The notes: a model not told the origin generated them from the letters alone. 64,000 bases of DNA from Prostheceraeus crozeri (GCA_907163375.1 CAJQUW010007994.1:62001-126000); one strand, 5' to 3'. Counted from the first letter of the stretch, positions 1 through 10,260 are shown. A program made the numbers and translations.

Positions 1-290
1 CACGATGCCTGCATCGGCTCGATACCAACCGCCCTTTCTATTTATGCTTTCATGAGGATCGTAGTAGCATTATTTATTCGAATAATAAGAGTGCAATTTC
101 TGAACACATTATCAACATAATTCACCATAATTCTCTACTATCCACTGATGATTTTAGCATTAATTTCCTTGACTGTCAGACTGATCCTGTCCGCAGGCCC
201 TACTCGGATTTCTGACGCCAATCTCATTGACCCTCGCAAACCTTCTATTAACCGCAAACACGAGCTGATGAATGGCAATTATCGCTGATT
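1..290 (+). pseudogene. possible tail of a retroelement protein (very uncertain)
   Basis: One plus frame reads a short run including SEHIINIIHHNS and DDFSINFLDCQTD before stops. The spacing of H, hydrophobic and D/F residues is loosely like the end of GIY-YIG domains in Penelope-like elements, where a His-rich stretch precedes the last helix. No Y-x-G core is visible and the window starts here, so the upstream part cannot be read. It may be chance. Confidence 0.15.
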
Positions 291-1190
291 TGTATACATG
301 ATAGTCCAATAAAGCATGGGTTGTCAATATATTTTGATTCACCAAAGTTCCATCAGTATGTGTCTGCGACGCGCAACGTTGCGCAATTTGTGATTTTTAT
401 GTGTTATTTTTTCCTACACTTAGCCAATAAATTCTGGGAGAGATAATTCAGTCGTTCTCTGATAATGGCCTATGAAAACCTTCCGTGTGCGGCAATAAAT
501 CTAATCATTTCGTAGGCAGTGTGTATTGATAACTATATATAAGGTCTGCATAAAAGTGTTTATAAATGTACATTATGTTTATATAGTTGATGGGGATTGC
601 TTCGAGCATCAAATCAAACTTCAGCTTCACAAACAAACTAGAATGAACTCACTGTATGGTGTCCATCAATGAATTATACCTTCTACATGTCAACAACTAC
701 GCATGAGAAGGCTTATAAACTACGGCAAAATTCATATTCATTCGTGTTGTCCATGTTTTCATTCATAAATGACTGCTTTCCCATTGGCCTTCACTGTGCT
801 TCCTCGTGAAATCGGCTTTCATTCGCTGCACGCGACGCCTGCAGACAGTGATGCTTATCACCGCTGACGTCATCACGAGCATCAGACAAGCGGATATCTC
901 GTAAAGCAAATCGTTGCAGAGGGCCGGATGCGAATAGAAGTGACATCTGATGTATAAACTTGCTTTTAAGACAGTAAAATCATCAATGAATTTTCCGGGA
1001 GTACACCTTAAAAACACGGGCAGTACATTGTATATAGGCACAATGTTTAGTTTTGCAATAATTCGAATGAAAGATTCATAAAGCAGCAATAAAGAAAATG
1101 ATTTTTAATCGTTTTAAGCAATTACGCATGTACGAAAACACACGCAGTAGGAATGCAGCCTGCTGAGACCATGACGTACGCGCACATATT
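291..1190. other. no gene seen
   Basis: AT-rich DNA. Open frames on the minus strand (763-1402) have biased but unfamiliar composition and are partly the complement of the acidic frame at 1191-1481. No repeat, splice or RNA-gene signal was found. Confidence 0.5.
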
Positions 1191-1481
1191 GTGCAACATA
1201 GAGAATCTAGAAAATCAGTCACTGATGAGGAGGCACAAACAGCCGATAACAGTGAAGTCCGCCAATTGATTGAAAACATCTCAGCTTCCGTTGCTCTTCC
1301 CGAACCTGATGAGCATTTGGCTGTTGATGATGACCTTCCTTCCACTGAAGAGCTATCAGAAGATTGGCAAATGGAACTCATGAATGACTCAGCTGATGAC
1401 ATGGATCAAAGTGCTACCGCTAATGAGAACGTTGGAGATGTTTTTGATATGAAGAAGTCCTTATCTGGCTTCATTAAATGA
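1191..1481 (+). CDS. short acidic open frame of unknown identity
   Basis: A 96-codon frame rich in Asp, Glu and Ser, with clusters such as AVDDDLPSTEEL and NDSADDMD. Acidic tails of this kind occur at the C-termini of pogo/Tigger-type transposases, but no DDE catalytic sequence precedes it here, so that link is only a guess. No signal peptide, membrane segment or zinc finger is visible. It could be an exon, a transposase tail or a chance frame. I do not recognise it. Confidence 0.2.
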   Translation: MQHRESRKSVTDEEAQTADNSEVRQLIENISASVALPEPDEHLAVDDDLPSTEELSEDWQMELMNDSADDMDQSATANENVGDVFDMKKSLSGFIK

Positions 1482-2339
1482 ATAAAATGGCCTTACAGAG
1501 AAATCAAGGATCCTTAGTGGATCTGTGTTGGTCAGGGTGAGAAATCCTAAAAACGAAAATGTCTGCTGTAAAACTCAAGCAAGCTGAAATCAAACTTCTT
1601 TCAAATAAGTCCCTAACGTAGATGCTAAATGTTTGCATCTTGCAATTTCTATTATACAATCCATACCAAGTCTCTGAATGAATCCTTCATTCAGATGTTG
1701 ACCACCTCTATTGCTTTAACTTGTTTCTATAGCTATTTTACGTTTCTGTTTTAGTCAATTTGATGTTTGCTTACAAGCACGGACTTATAAAAAATAAATA
1801 CAATCATTTATTATAGGCCTGCTTAGTTATTACTTTTTTGAGACTAACCTGACGAATGCGGTTTGATATATTAATTTGATATTTACTTGCGGATAGGTCT
1901 GCTTCTACTAATAACAAATAAGTACCTTCATGGATTTGAGACTGACATGACAAATGCGAGCACCAGAGAAATACGACCACTTTTAAAAAGTCCCTTGAAC
2001 GGTCGCAATTCTCAGGTTTTACTGTATTATATAGTACTCGAGAGAAAATGATCATGTTTGCTTCAGGGCAATATATACAGCAGAGTCGGAAGAGACACAA
2101 AACTGAGCAGAATCTATTATATGGCGCGTTACTTATTCGATGAAGGCATTCGAGGGAAAACAGCGAATAAGCATAGAATTTAGTAAGTAATTGCATTTGA
2201 GTCCTTTTGCGCAGTCAATTTTCTTTGTAGGCTACATGCCAAGAATGCGGAGTCCGATCATTTTGATTAGCTGCGGCATTTGATGAGACTCCAGCTCCGA
2301 GAGTAGGCCAACGCCCATGCCCTACAAAATAAAAATGCG
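1482..2339. other. no gene seen
   Basis: AT-rich non-coding DNA. The minus-strand open frame at 1804-2196 has no recognisable motif. Contains one copy of the ATAGGCCTG-type motif near 1815. Confidence 0.5.
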
Positions 2340-3224
2340 AAAAAGTCACTGATTTTGCTGCAGTGGGAATAGAAATAGCGATTGCTGTTTTGTTCAGTTT
2401 TCATCTTCAACCATCGGCGATGGCACTCCGTCTGCAATGCAGAGAAGATAATATAGTGGGCAGCGACTGCTTCTTTTTGCGAAATGACACATCTGACGAC
2501 GACGATTGGTTGCTGAGAATAAGATGCAGTCTTTGGATCAATGGATCCACTCAAATAAGTTGAATCCATATACGGTAAATGTACACTGCATACCGGAATA
2601 ACGTACACGGAATGACAATCTTTCAATATTTCACTTGAGGCTACTGCTTGATATATAGCCTCTGGTTCTCATACGATGATGAAGGTCATCCCAGTAGCCA
2701 TTTATAATAGAATATAATGCTTACTAATTTAAATTACTAGTTAAAGTAGTCCTAATGAGGACTGATGGCGTTCTCCAATCCGCAAGTGTACAAAGGCAAT
2801 GCTACTGTAACCATTGGATTAATCAGTTCTTAAAAGAACTCAATGTAGCTTTCTCGTGGCAACGAATTAAAATTGATCAGCTTTGACCCAATATCTGGTA
2901 AAAATGGAAATCTTAAGACTTGTACTGCAATACTACTCATTCTTGCTGTTAATATACTAATACCATAGATTCCAAACACTGCCGTATACACGTTCAAAAC
3001 AGACGTCTAATATACTGTACCGACTACAGATGCTGATAGTGGAAATAGAATAAGACAATGGTCACCATAGGTTAAGGAAATTAAAATTGGATATTATAAA
3101 ACAACAGGAAACCGATGAATCAAAATTGGAAAAGTGGAGGTAAAATATGGAAATACAACGATACTACTACACCGATTACAAGTGAACTATATCTGACACT
3201 ACACAAAGTGGATAATGGTAAGAG

Positions 3225-3282
3225 CAAAGACTATGGATCCATAATCTATAACATAATCCATGGACATAATCCATAGTCTTTG
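3225..3282. mobile_element. 58-bp foldback insertion with 8-bp target duplication
   Basis: Begins CAAAGACTATGGAT and ends with the exact reverse complement ATCCATAGTCTTTG, a perfect 14-bp terminal inverted repeat. It is flanked by GGTAAGAG at 3217-3224 and again at 3283-3290. The paralogous repeat copy B has a single GGTAAGAG at 52410-52417 and no insert, which is an empty site. Eight-base duplication is the hallmark length of hAT transposition (family knowledge). At 58 bp it is extremely short for a transposed unit. Confidence 0.85.
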
Positions 3283-3568
3283 GGTAAGAGTGGATAAGTG
3301 GAAAGTGGATAATGGAAGTAAACAATAGAACTACAATGACACTCTACTACACCGAAAGCAATGAAACTATACACACTATACCTAAGACTACACATGGAAA
3401 ATACTATTTCTTCACTTGAATTTGTTATCGCCAGTTTCTTCATCCGTCGATAGTACTTCATGTAATTCCACATTTCTTCATTTGAATTACAATACATCGA
3501 CCACTACTTCAGCTACCGATTAAGGGATATAAAACATAATGCTGTAGTCCGTCAGTCATCAGCAGGTA

Positions 3569-3619
3569 CTCGTCTAGTTGTGTTTCGACCCCTAACCTGA
3601 ACACTCAAACCCAGACGAG
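3569..3619. other. conserved hairpin near the end of repeat copy A
   Basis: Arms CTCGTCT (3569-3575) and AGACGAG (3613-3619) enclose a loop that includes, on the minus strand, GGGTTTGAGTGTTCAG and CGAAACAC. Fragment D at 14241-14298 has the same loop words but arms CTAGGGT and ACCCTAG. Three base pairs change in a compensating way. This suggests a transcribed RNA structure. Copy B (52696-52746) keeps six of the seven pairs. Confidence 0.6.
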
Positions 3620-3719
3620 CGGGGTCCCACACATAGTGGCTGACAAAATACTGAATAGGTAATGATATGTCTTGAAAGATATGTCACAAAGATAAATCAG
3701 ACATCATTCAATTGTTGCG

Positions 3720-3861
3720 TTTCCCACATGTAAACTGATCCTGTCATTAAATTCATCCCATCAATAAATACAGCATGCTTTTTGCGATCCGCACATGTAA
3801 ACAAATCCTGTACATCAATCATTGCCTTTTCGATTCCCACAAGTAAACAGATCCTGTTCAT
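3720..3861. repeat. short irregular tandem repeat
   Basis: Three related ~27-bp units built on CACATGTAAACTGATCCTGT occur near 3725, 3792 and 3838, at uneven spacing of about 67 and 46 bp. A 78-codon minus frame across them (3697-3933) merely translates the repeat and is not taken as a gene. Confidence 0.6.
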
Positions 3862-4106
3862 CCTCGAATCCCATAAAGATATAATCGCTGTGTGATAAAT
3901 ATGTAATCCGCCTTTACACAAACTTCGCCTCATACATCAAGACTTACAATGGGAGCTCTCTCATCTCCCGTAAGCCACGCTAAGCGCTCTGTATTCACTC
4001 TTCACCGCCCCCCATATGATGGCTACAAGTCATTTATTGTTAGTCGTTTATTCACCTATGCAGCAAGGCATTAAGGAAAATGTGAGTCGTTTGTTGGTCG
4101 CGTGCC

Positions 4107-5415
4107 TCATTGAAATTCACAGAGTGAAGTGAATTGTCGAGCCGAGAAAAGACCATATTTGTGAAGCGATTCATTATGCCTTGTGAGAGCCTTTTCTGTG
4201 TAACTCATCAAGTCATGCTGAGAATAACCTCTAGATTTCATGATATTTAGTGTCTTGTTAGTTTTGTGTACAGCGTCTTGTAACTTCGAGCATATTCTAC
4301 AATATCTGACTACCTGCGACGCGAAAACATGAAGGGCCATCTGTAATGGGATCATGCTCTCCGGAAAAGTCAGTTGCACCACAGAGAAAGAGAAGTCATC
4401 TACCTTGTGATATACTGAAGTTCTCAAGCTGTTCTGTGAGATTTGCATTTTCACATCAAGGTAAACTACCTCTTTATTGTTATCACCATTTCTCTCCGCC
4501 AACAAGTCAGGTGGATAAATTCTTTGAATCAACGAATTAAAGTGTTTATAATTGACAACACATATATCGTCTATGTATCTTGATGTAGGTGATAACAAGC
4601 GTGCTAAATGATATTTCTTAGTTTTTATCAAATTTTGCATGAAAACATATTCGCAGTGTAAGAGGAATAGGTCAGCTAGGAGTGGACTAGAATTTCCTCC
4701 CATTGGAATGCCTTTAATCTGCCTGAAAACTAAATTACCGAATGTGACGTAGGTCTGTGATAATAGGAAATGTATGGCTTCTTTTAACTTCTGTTTATCA
4801 AAACAGTGATAGCCATTATATTTTTTCATTGAGCAAAAGGACTTATCATATCCAATGTAAATAAATGTTCTATTTGAGGAATTAAACACCAAATCCATAA
4901 TAGCGACTATGTAATCTTCAATCAATTTTTGATCAAGATTCGTATATAAGGTTGAAAAATCTTCTATTTGAGGAATTAAACACCAAATCCATAATAGCGA
5001 ATATGTGAGCTTCAATCTATTTTTGATCAAGATTCGTATATAAGGTTGAAAAATCGAAAACTTGCAATGAATGAACTTTTGTCGAATTTAATCTGTGTAG
5101 AAATTCTTGTGTGGACTTTATACTCCAGAAGCAATCGAAACCGCTGTTTCTCTTAATTGCCATACAATATCTCTGAAAATTGTCACGCAAAATACTTAAG
5201 GCTGAATTTACTTTGATGGAAAGCTTTTTCGATGTGCATTGTCGTGCTCCTGCTATGAATCTAAATTTGCATGGAGTTTTGTGAAATTTTGGAATCCAAT
5301 ATAATTTTGGTAATTTTCTGTCTTTTTCACAGACAGATAGTTTAAACTCGCTTTTCATAATTGTTGTGTGTTGCTCAATTACATTCTGCGCTAAAATTTG
5401 CTCTGGTGGTACTCA
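4107..5415 (-). mobile_element. Penelope-like element, reverse transcriptase region, broken
   Basis: The minus strand encodes the fingers and palm of a Penelope-like RT. The N-terminal part reads LPKLYWIPKFHKTPCKFRFI, followed by DFSTLYTNLDQK (motif A), IKGIPMGGNSSPLLADLFL (motif B) and RYIDDICVVN, the YxDD catalytic box. A thumb region with RICSKL and SRGYSQHDL follows. No GIY-YIG endonuclease is seen downstream toward 3700. The reading frame is broken and contains a 94-bp tandem duplication (4869-5055). The 5' part of the element before the RT was not found. Family known role: target-primed reverse transcription. This copy looks dead. Element class is confident, clade is not. Confidence 0.9.
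4869..5055. repeat. 94-bp tandem duplication inside the Penelope RT
   Basis: Units 4869-4962 and 4963-5055 both start TCTATTTGAGGAATTAAACA and end GGTTGAAAAATC. They differ at a few bases (for example near GACTATGTAATC versus GAATATGTGAGC), so the duplication is not brand new. It repeats the coding sequence around RT motif A. Confidence 0.9.
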
Positions 5416-5983
5416 TTCAATTCCTTGCATGCTTAATGAAGCATGGGGCACTTGTGGGGAGCCATGCTGACAATTCCCATTCAGGCCGTCAATAAGCAGC
5501 CCTGCGTGGACCAGAAGAAACCACCAAAATCCACCCAGGCACATTTTGTTGGTTTGGCTATTTTTTTAGCTATTTCGATCGTACTATAAATAACTCGATC
5601 GAGTTACGATCGCACATGGTCCCTTGGGCGATGAATCGAGCTTCAATGAAAACTTCAAGCTCTCTGAGTGTTATAATAAACACTCATCATTGCTCCAATG
5701 ACAATATAGCCATCTTTCAATGAGCACCCACCATACGCGTTGTTCCATCCCATGCAGCTGCGATTAGGCCTAATTATTGAACTCTCCATTCTTCAATTTT
5801 CAAAGAGGGAGATGATTTCTATTCTTTTGATATCTTGACTCACTATTGAAATGAGTGAATTAGCTGTTTCTTTTTCTTTTAGAAGATGAATTACTTATTG
5901 AGAATGATGAACAGTAACAAATGTTCTAGTAATGCAAGCTAAAAAGTCATTTACAAAATACAGAAAAAATCTAGTAAGCAAAT
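5416..5983. other. no gene seen
   Basis: Separates the Penelope RT from the RT relic that follows. A small perfect palindrome AACTCGATCGAGTT lies near 5591. Nothing else is recognisable. Confidence 0.5.
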
Positions 5984-6460
5984 CTATGAATTAATAAGCT
6001 GTAAAAACAAGGCAATCAGAAAAGAACTCATGAAAGCTCTCATGAACGCAATGCTGAGGCGAGTCAATATGGCGGACTTTGCTTCCCCAAAAGACTGCGT
6101 CGCCAAACGAGTTGCAATTCGGGTGACCGTTTCGGTGGCATGCTCCCCTAATTCACCAAAGACGGAAATAGCGAAGGGGACGCACGTCCAGCCCAATCTC
6201 TCACATTTCGGCCCATTTTCATCAAGCTTCCTCATTTCTGCTGAGGCTACTGCCGATCCTTCAGTTGTGCTCGCATCAGTAATGTGTGATGTTTTGCGGA
6301 TGCACAAAAACCGTCAAATCGACAGCAGCTGCCCGACCCAAGTTCCACACAAGAATTAAAATGTCAGCTGGTCGTGTCTTTGAATCGTCAAAGCCAGCAC
6401 CAGACTCTATCTTTGGGTTTAGCAGAGCCTGTCGGCAGAAGCTGTTTAGGGCATTCCGTA
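5984..6460 (-). pseudogene. C-terminal nuclease-like domain of the GVQQGDP-type element
   Basis: One frame reads DSKTRPADILILVWNLGRA then AAVDLTVFVHPQNIT (about 6395-6288). Another frame resumes with ITDASTTEGSAVASAEMRKL, then DENGPKCERLGWTCVPFA and ISVFGELG (about 6290-6140). The RPAD...AAVDLTV pattern resembles a PD-(D/E)xK nuclease core, which in site-specific LINEs cuts the target DNA. A frameshift lies near 6290. The final helices (TRLSIAFMRAFMSSFLIA) are intact to the end. The nuclease assignment is inferred from motif shape; family membership is firmer. Confidence 0.7.
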
Positions 6461-6465
6461 AATTA

Positions 6466-6657
6466 TTATGGTGAGTTGTAACATCCTCGACAACTTAAAG
6501 CGTTATGACCGGTGTTATCGAATGCAGCTGTTGGGCATCGTATGCAAGTGCTGTCACATGCATATAAATTGAGACCAAGCCACCATTTAACAAGAAAGCA
6601 CATTTCATTCGCTTTTAAACCATAACCAAGGCCGGGAGAAGGATTAGCACGTATCAT
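6466..6657 (-). pseudogene. zinc-knuckle region of the GVQQGDP-type element
   Basis: A 63-codon frame containing LGYGLKANEMCFLVKWWLGL, CIRCPTAAFDNTGHNALSC. The C-x2-C...H-x3-4-C arrangement (CIRC, GHNALSC) is the nucleic-acid-binding knuckle that sits between the RT and the C-terminal nuclease-like domain in this family. It follows the RT connection block and precedes the 6460-5984 block in the right order. Confidence 0.65.
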
Positions 6658-6879
6658 AGGTTGGAGATGCTAAACAGCGTAACCTTTTCTGGTCAGACAT
6701 CGACGATGTAGAAATGATATTTTCAAAATCAACTCTATCAAGCATCCGAGACAGAAAATATTGTTTAGGAATGCTGTCACACAGTTTGTCGAAATCAATG
6801 TGATGAATAGAAGACACTGATTAAAACGATTGACTGCGTCAGATAGAAAATCTCCCTCAGGAACTCCACTATTCATAAA

Positions 6880-7323
6880 GGAACTTCTATATATGCAGCA
6901 CTGCAATGGTGAAACAAAGATCTGAGTCCAAGGCCACCAAGCCGAAAACCAAACTGGGCTTGAAGCCAACCAGCATCAGTAGTTTCAATTGCTAAACATT
7001 CCTCAAAACAACGGCGAACATCATTGTCGAAAGCTTCAAAAGATTTTGCAACTAAAGAAGGTGGCGCTGTCCGTGATAGATATACTAGTAGGCGAGTTTA
7101 CTGAAATCACCACATACTCGCAATAAACTTAATGCAATTTGAGGATTTCCAAGAAGCGGTAATTCAGCGAGTAGTACCGTTGCTTGTCTTCAATGTAACG
7201 CTTACAATACTCTTCGTCACCAATAAGGGCTCCCAGACTGACGAAAGATGTACTTTTTGATATTTTCATTGACGCAGAAAAAATCTTGCATTTCTCCTCT
7301 GCTGAAGAGTTTGCATTTCTCAT
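6880..7323 (-). pseudogene. RT thumb/connection region of the GVQQGDP-type element
   Basis: The piece 7323-7129 contains TSFVSLGALIGDEEYCKRYI, the strand and helix that follow the catalytic box. A second frame around 6965-6890 reads DAGWLQAQFGFRLGGLGLRS and then LFHHCSAAY. The GGLGLRS...AAY signature is shared by many non-LTR RTs. The intervening sequence is open only in short runs. Frameshifts separate the pieces. Confidence 0.65.
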
Positions 7324-7360
7324 GCTTCATTTGCAGACCAGTAATTGAAGTGGATTGTTC

Positions 7361-8125
7361 TTACTTCGACAAAATATCGAGACTGTCATCCCTATTCCCG
7401 TAAATGATGCCATCATTAAGGTACCAGGCATGAAAATCTAGACGATTGTCAGTGTCAAGATTCTTTGTGACGGAATAAAGCACAAAAGCAAAAAGAAATG
7501 GACCCATCGGGTCACCTTGCTGAACTCCACACATTGACTTCAATTGACCCATCGAATGAAAGCGGGGAAAGTGCGCTATGAATAACAGAAGGTTGTCCAA
7601 GGCATTAACTCCGGAAAGAATTTGCAACAGTGATCTAATATAGTTTGCCGGCAAACACTATTGAACGCGTTTTTTATATCAACCTTACAAATGACAAAAT
7701 CTTGATTCATCCAATGTTGTGACACGACGTTGCGTAATCTATGGATAATTTTTCGTCCCCCGCCGGGCAAGCAACTCCAAATTGAGTTGGTTTACAGAAA
7801 TTCATCATCTTATCTGAACTTTGATGGCAGGCACATTTACTGGCTAATCGCAAATGCCTGCAATGGTGGGAGCTAAAGTCAAATGAGCCTTCGCAGCCAA
7901 AAGAATATTGATGACATGTCGCAGAGAAGTAGTCACTGGCGTCTGAAGAGTTTCAATTGATGCATCAATTACGTGCTGTACACTTATTCCTGAGGGCCCA
8001 CATGCAGTATCCTTGGGAAATGTGCGTAATATTTTGATCATATCAAAGTCTGCATTCAACTGCAATGGAGGTTCATTAGAACTCCTGACTAATTGGTGCA
8101 TCTGATGATGGATGCTTTTCTTCAA
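7361..8125 (-). pseudogene. reverse transcriptase palm of the GVQQGDP-type element
   Basis: In order on the minus strand: DTACGPSGISVQHVIDA (8040-7970), GGGRKIIHRLRNVVS with DFVICKVDIKNAFNSV (motif A, about 7765-7660), MCGVQQGDPMGPFLFAFVL (motif B, about 7540-7480) and AWYLNDGIIYGN (motif C, about 7430-7390). The family normally has YLDDG at motif C. Here the first catalytic aspartate is Asn, which should abolish polymerisation. Two frames overlap near 7600. Distance and order of motifs fit a full palm domain. Confidence 0.8.
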
Positions 8126-8170
8126 GCAAAGTCCATGTAGCCGAAATATTGGGTGCCAATCCTTTTGACG

Positions 8171-8580
8171 TTAAAGCTCGACAAGCTTTCCCATAGGGTC
8201 CTTCTTTTGCAAAATTGCCTCTCTGCGTCGACGTCGTTGTTCATTTGGATTAGATGAGTTCACTTTGCAAGATGCTGTCTTAGTTGTTGTAGATTCAGCC
8301 TCGGACCAAAGCTTAGAATATTCTCCGTTAGACCATCGCTCACAAAAATGATTTACAGATAGTAGTTTGTGACGTTTTCCGTCACGTTTAACTGAAGGCA
8401 AAACACATTTCGGAAGCATAAATAGCTTTGTCCAAGCTTCCACTGAATTGCTGCGGTAAACCTCTTTCAGAGCATCCGATAGAATCCTTGCAAAAGAGTG
8501 TCTAGCGGTACGTGGCACAAACTTGAGGGTTGGCCTTTTCAAGGCGAATACTTCTTCCATTGATGGTAGAGATTGCGCGA
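8171..8580 (-). pseudogene. N-terminal domain of the GVQQGDP-type element
   Basis: A 129-codon frame with LKRPTLKFVPRTARHSFARI, then EAWTKLFMLPKCVLPSVKR, and a basic tail EQRRRRREAILQKKDPMGKL. The P-T-L-K-x2-P and LPKCVL motifs typify the region just upstream of RT in this family. Its exact role is unknown. Upstream, a different frame near 8700-8600 reads KFICQSKRIVSESRRNWHNQ followed by RC, resembling a degenerate zinc finger that would recognise DNA or RNA. It sits directly before the RT block. Confidence 0.65.
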
Positions 8581-8730
8581 TGGTACAATTTGGATTGCTG
8601 GACCAATTACAAAATTTCTCAATATCATCAGTCGACTTATCAGCACAACGCTGATTGTGCCAATTCCGACGGGATTCAGATACAATCCGTTTACTCTGGC
8701 AAATAAACTTGCTGTGCAGTTCCAGTCACT

Positions 8731-9939
8731 CTTTTGGTACAGGACCTGGGAAAATTCCTTGGCAATGTCGTTCCAAGTGTGACACAACTTAGCTGTTTCA
8801 GCATTGTGCAAAATGCATCCCAAACACACACCAACTTGCAGTCTCAGGAAATCCCATTTCTTCATATGGATGAAAATTTTGTGAAAAGTTCTGTAATGAT
8901 GGCCTTGTTGCAGCAACAGCAGTACGTCCGTGGGATGCACACCAATCACCCACGAGCGCGATAACATGCTAAGCTGAATTTAGTTTTTCAGGGGCCTTGC
9001 AACATGCCTTTCAAAAAGATATTGCAAATATATTTTTGGCTTTGTTCTGGAATAGTTCGTAGGTGTTCATGCTTAGCTGGTCGGTGTTTGGGATGTGATT
9101 TGCACCCCAGATGACTTCCATGATATAATGATCAAACAATTTAATGAATAACCTCCCTATGTATCTTAAACAAATTATATAGCTTTAAAGTGAATCCTCT
9201 GAGTCAAGTCTTCACCACTGCAGTTGATTATTGTGGAATGTAGGCCTACTATGGTAAAAATAATTGTTGCAACTGGATAATTTGTACTGATAAATCCTGA
9301 TAACTTTTTTTGGTAGCATTTCTGGTCTAGCATCAATTTTACTTAACCGACTTATCATGATAAGATTTATTCATCCGATGAATTCAATATATTTCAAAAC
9401 ATACATGTAGACCTAAATTTACAGCTTTTCATGTTTAATACAATTGGGTCATCCACATCAAAAGGTGGAAGAGTAGCCCAATGCGTTCGACTCTGCTTCA
9501 AAGATAGCATTCATGAAGTAGTTTGCGTGTCACTTTTTGACAAAATCTGCATGGCAATTCAAGTTGGCACCCTTCTTGAGTAGGCCTGTTGAAATACTAT
9601 GCTGGCAACAAGTGCTGACATTTGATGCTTTTCATTGGGGCTTTGACTATCGCCTAAATTCGATCTGATCACTTTTCAGTGGGCGCGTGCAATTTTGTCT
9701 CTCTGAATTTCAACAGTTGCCTTCAGTTTTCAAAGCAGATTTTTGCCAATACGCTGCAAGTCGGCAATTGCACTACAGTCTCTGTGTGACGACTCCCGAC
9801 ATGTCATGTGCTAACCTTTCATTTGTTTTGTTAGTAATTCATGCCGGGCACATTATATGACCAAGATAAAACTTTTCCTCTATATCCAATTTGAAGTCAG
9901 CGACGAATAAGATGCCATTCTGTCCCATCTAGAACGATA
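8731..9939. other. no gene seen
   Basis: Open frames at 8734-8967 on both strands show no family motif, although they may be the decayed 5' end of the RT element. The remainder is AT-rich and featureless. A TAGGCCTACT-type motif lies near 9241. Confidence 0.45.
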
Positions 9940-10260
9940 AGCACTGATTTTGCTGGTGAGGAATGGAACTGACGACAATTGTTTTGTTCAGTTTCCCACT
10001 TTCACCGTCGGTAAAATATTCATTGGTGATGGCATTCCGTCCGCAACGCAGCCAAGACAATCGCAGCCACTTGCGACTTTTTTCTACTAAAGAACACATG
10101 ACGACTACAATTAGCTATTGTAAAAGATCATTAGACATACTCAATAAAGTTGGATCCATCGTTCAAAATTTCCCTAATTCTGTAGGTACTGCTTGAATAC
10201 AACCTTTGGCGGTACTCATTCGCGATCGTCCTCATCAACTTCCTGTTGATGACCTCATCT
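9940..10260 (+). repeat. diverged copy C of the 1.1 kb repeat family
   Basis: Shares in order with 2340-2700 the words GATTTTGCTG, TTTTGTTCAGTTT, GATGGCATTCCGTCCGCAA (A copy GATGGCACTCCGTCTGCAA), GGATCCAT, and TACTGCTTGAATA (A copy TACTGCTTGATATA), followed by TACTCATTCGCGATCGTCCTC. Divergence is high, so it is much older than copies A and B. An open frame across it (9963-10196) is not a gene. Confidence 0.65.

Larger units (their letters stand above)
2340..3686 (+). repeat. interspersed repeat family, copy A
   Basis: From 2532 to 3686 this is nearly identical, in the same orientation, to 51723-52813. The part 2340-2700 also resembles, with much divergence, 9940-10260. The last ~110 bp, in reverse orientation, resemble 14220-14345. 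It has no long open frame. Copy A differs from copy B mainly by an extra 66 bp at 3225-3290, which is a 58-bp insertion plus its 8-bp duplication. No terminal inverted repeat, polyA tail or target duplication is certain at the repeat ends, so the class is unknown. The homologous ends contain a conserved hairpin (see 3569-3619). Confidence 0.85.
5984..8730 (-). mobile_element. relic of a non-LTR-type RT family with GVQQGDP motif and nuclease-like tail
   Basis: Successive minus-strand blocks, in the order expected for one protein, read: a zinc-finger-like segment (about 8720-8600), an N-terminal domain (8580-8171), RT (8125-7361), RT connection (7323-6880), a zinc knuckle (6657-6466) and a C-terminal nuclease-like domain (6460-5984). 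The blocks lie in different frames, so the copy is old and broken. The RT signature GVQQGDPMGP, the box Y-L-x-D-G and the C-terminal block place it in a widespread, poorly named RT family seen in invertebrates, plants and protists, often auto-annotated as R2-like. I cannot fix the clade. No terminal repeats or target duplication were found, so the element ends are approximate. Confidence 0.8.

Noticed and set aside
2363-2626. Open frames on both strands at the start of repeat copy A
   Set aside because: They lie inside a dispersed repeat and are not conserved as frames in copy C.
3520-3640. Possible hammerhead ribozyme in the 1.1 kb repeat (CTGATGA and GAAAC words on the minus strand)
   Set aside because: The words come in the order GAAAC then CTGATGA. 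Read as a type II arrangement, the first pair of stem II is C-C in both A and D, and no stem III fits, so it is not a hammerhead.
3697-3933. A 78-codon minus frame as a gene
   Set aside because: It translates short tandem repeats and has no domain.
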